A stretch of DNA of 7,419 nucleotides from positions 1 to 7,419 of the forward strand of contig JAICHC010000127.1 of NCBI GenBank assembly GCA_025922795.1. Reading direction: 5' to 3'. Position numbers and translations under genes: made by a program. The DNA comes from Candidatus Binatia bacterium. GTDB lineage: Bacteria; Desulfobacterota_B; Binatia; UBA9968. The notes beneath the pieces were generated by a model, which was given only the letters and a program-made list of their open reading frames with translations, did not search any database and was not told the DNA's origin. Shown one piece after another: positions 6,637 to 7,419 of this stretch (within the stretch, counting starts at the first letter, position 1; every line of letters begins with the position of its first letter).

Positions 6637-6674
6637 ACTTTTAGACGCGCCGGCTGACATATTGCTCTAAAAGT
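6637..6674. promoter_or_regulatory. Inverted repeat in the leader of the binding-protein gene
   Basis: ACTTTTAGA (6637-6645) and TCTAAAAGT (6666-6674) are a perfect 9-bp inverted repeat separated by 20 nt; the spacer contains a GCCGGC palindrome. In the minus-strand transcript the hairpin would end four nt before the GAGGAGG ribosome binding site. It may be a regulator-binding site or an RNA stem that controls translation or stability. Confidence 0.45.
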
Positions 6675-6697
6675 AGGAGACGTCAAGCCGGAGCCGC

Positions 6698-6703
6698 ACT
6701 ATA
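6698..6703 (-). promoter_or_regulatory. Possible -10 element for the binding-protein gene
   Basis: TATAGT on the minus strand (5/6 match to TATAAT) lies about 80 nt before the start codon. It has no good -35 box at the right distance (TTTTAT only), so an activator-dependent promoter would be needed. An alternative is TTGACG at 6686-6681 with a poor -10 downstream. Confidence 0.25.
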
Positions 6704-6818
6704 CACGAGACACTGAATGCATAAAATCGAATTCATGCTGGGCTACGCGATGTGTAAACTCCCGTATCGCTGCTGCTTTCAAAGGCGCAATCAAAAACGA
6801 GAAAATGGTCCACCTGCG

Positions 6819-6845
6819 TTGACTCAAGAGGGCGTATGATATAGT
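6819..6845 (+). promoter_or_regulatory. Sigma-70-like promoter of the epimerase gene
   Basis: TTGACT (6819-6824, 5/6) and TATAGT (6840-6845, 5/6) lie 15 nt apart, which is shorter than the preferred 17. Transcription would start near 6852, 20 nt before the ATG. The two good boxes and the short leader support it; the tight spacing lowers confidence. Confidence 0.4.
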
Positions 6846-6871
6846 AGAGGCACGTTTCTGCGAGAGATCGT

Positions 6872-7419
6872 ATGGCCGTAAAGGGTATTCTCATCACCGG
6901 GGGCTCGGGATTGGTCGGAGCTTATGCGGTAGGCATGTTGCTCGACCGCGGTGAGCGTCCTGTAGTGTTCGATGTCGCGGTCAACGAGCGCTTGCTCGGC
7001 GCCGTCGGCGTGGACACCAACAAGGTCACGCTCATTCGCGGCGATATGATGGATCTGCCGGCGCTAATCTCCGCGCTGCGCGACAACGATTGCGACCGTG
7101 TCATACACTTGGCGGCTTTCCTCGGCGAAGAAGTGCAGCGCCGTCCCTACAGCGGCGTGAGACTCAACTTCATGGGCACGGTGAATGTGTTTGAGGCCGC
7201 GCGTTTGGAAAAAGTAGCGCGTGTCATTTTCCCCAGCTCGGGAACGGTTTATTTAGGCTCGCTGGGCGAAGGCCTGGAAAAAATCGATGAAAAGATCCCG
7301 ATGAATCCGCCGTCGGTTTACGCCGCAACCAAGGCGAGCTGCGAATTCATGGGGCGCGCCTACGCGAAACGCTACGGCTTTGAGTTTATCTGTCTGCGCT
7401 ACACCGGCGGTCTGTACGG
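6872..7419 (+). CDS. NAD-dependent epimerase/dehydratase (extended SDR), 3' end beyond the window
   Basis: The frame is open to the right edge, with 182 residues visible. It opens with the Rossmann motif GGSGLVG (10-16). Asp34 in VVFDVA indicates NAD(H) binding. RGDMMD is at 56-61 and HLAAFLGEE at 79-87. The active site is Ser123 in PSSGTVY, then Tyr150 and Lys154 in YAATK. This is the extended-SDR pattern of GalE-type nucleotide-sugar epimerases and dehydratases, but related members act on many other substrates. LGEE in place of the usual sugar-contacting residues after HLAA argues against a textbook GalE. A weak GAGAG lies 5 nt before the ATG. The gene is divergent from the binding-protein gene across 254 bp that hold no further gene, only the regulatory candidates listed. 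The C-terminal substrate domain is missing from the window. Confidence 0.9.
   Translation, partial: MAVKGILITGGSGLVGAYAVGMLLDRGERPVVFDVAVNERLLGAVGVDTNKVTLIRGDMMDLPALISALRDNDCDRVIHLAAFLGEEVQRRPYSGVRLNFMGTVNVFEAARLEKVARVIFPSSGTVYLGSLGEGLEKIDEKIPMNPPSVYAATKASCEFMGRAYAKRYGFEFICLRYTGGLY

Noticed and set aside
5932..6657. Long open frame on the plus strand (241 codons)
   Set aside because: It lies antisense to the binding-protein gene, has no family-like motifs or ribosome binding site, and is explained by the codon usage of the true minus-strand gene.
6618..6686. N-terminal extension of the binding protein from an upstream ATG
   Set aside because: It would place 23 polar residues before the signal peptide and translate through the ribosome binding site; the ATG at 6617 has GAGGAGG at proper spacing.

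Overview
The window looks like chromosomal DNA from an uncultured or environmental Gram-negative bacterium with a moderately high GC content. The gene types point towards soil or sediment lineages formerly called deltaproteobacterial, such as Binatota or Tectomicrobia. They include an NMT1/TauA-type periplasmic binding protein, several short-chain dehydrogenases, an MpaB-like DUF2236 protein and a Rv2258c-like methyltransferase. This placement is an inference from gene content and remembered family resemblance; no rRNA or other marker is present. I see no tRNA, rRNA, CRISPR array, transposase or phage gene.

Layout. Positions 1-1477 (minus strand) hold a probable two-gene operon: a classical SDR dehydrogenase (707-1477) followed after 12 nt by an alpha/beta hydrolase (1-694), whose 3' end lies outside the window. 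A good sigma-70-like promoter sits in the 114-bp divergent gap at 1478-1591. On the plus strand follow a probably exported TPR protein (1592-2347, possibly a lipoprotein) and, 49 nt later, a DUF2236/MpaB-family protein (2397-3242). After a 211-bp gap comes a SAM-dependent methyltransferase with an N-terminal winged-helix domain (3454-4536). It converges on a second classical SDR (4617-5447, minus). Upstream of that, in the same direction, lies an ABC-type substrate-binding protein with a clear signal peptide (5628-6617, minus). A 254-bp divergent region separates it from the start of an NAD-dependent epimerase/dehydratase (6872 to the right edge, plus).

How the genes may work together. The two SDRs, the C-C-hydrolase-like enzyme, the haem-oxygenase-like DUF2236 protein and the binding protein would fit uptake and oxidation of small organic compounds. 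Nothing in the sequence names a substrate, and the genes lie in several transcription units, so a single pathway is only a hypothesis.

The most unusual non-coding features are two related palindromic elements built from an octamer resembling TGGAGTGA, one on each side of the second SDR gene. There are also two dyads in regulatory positions: one upstream of that SDR gene and one just ahead of the ribosome binding site of the binding-protein gene. The protein-coding content itself is fairly ordinary, and I found no convincing new multi-gene system.
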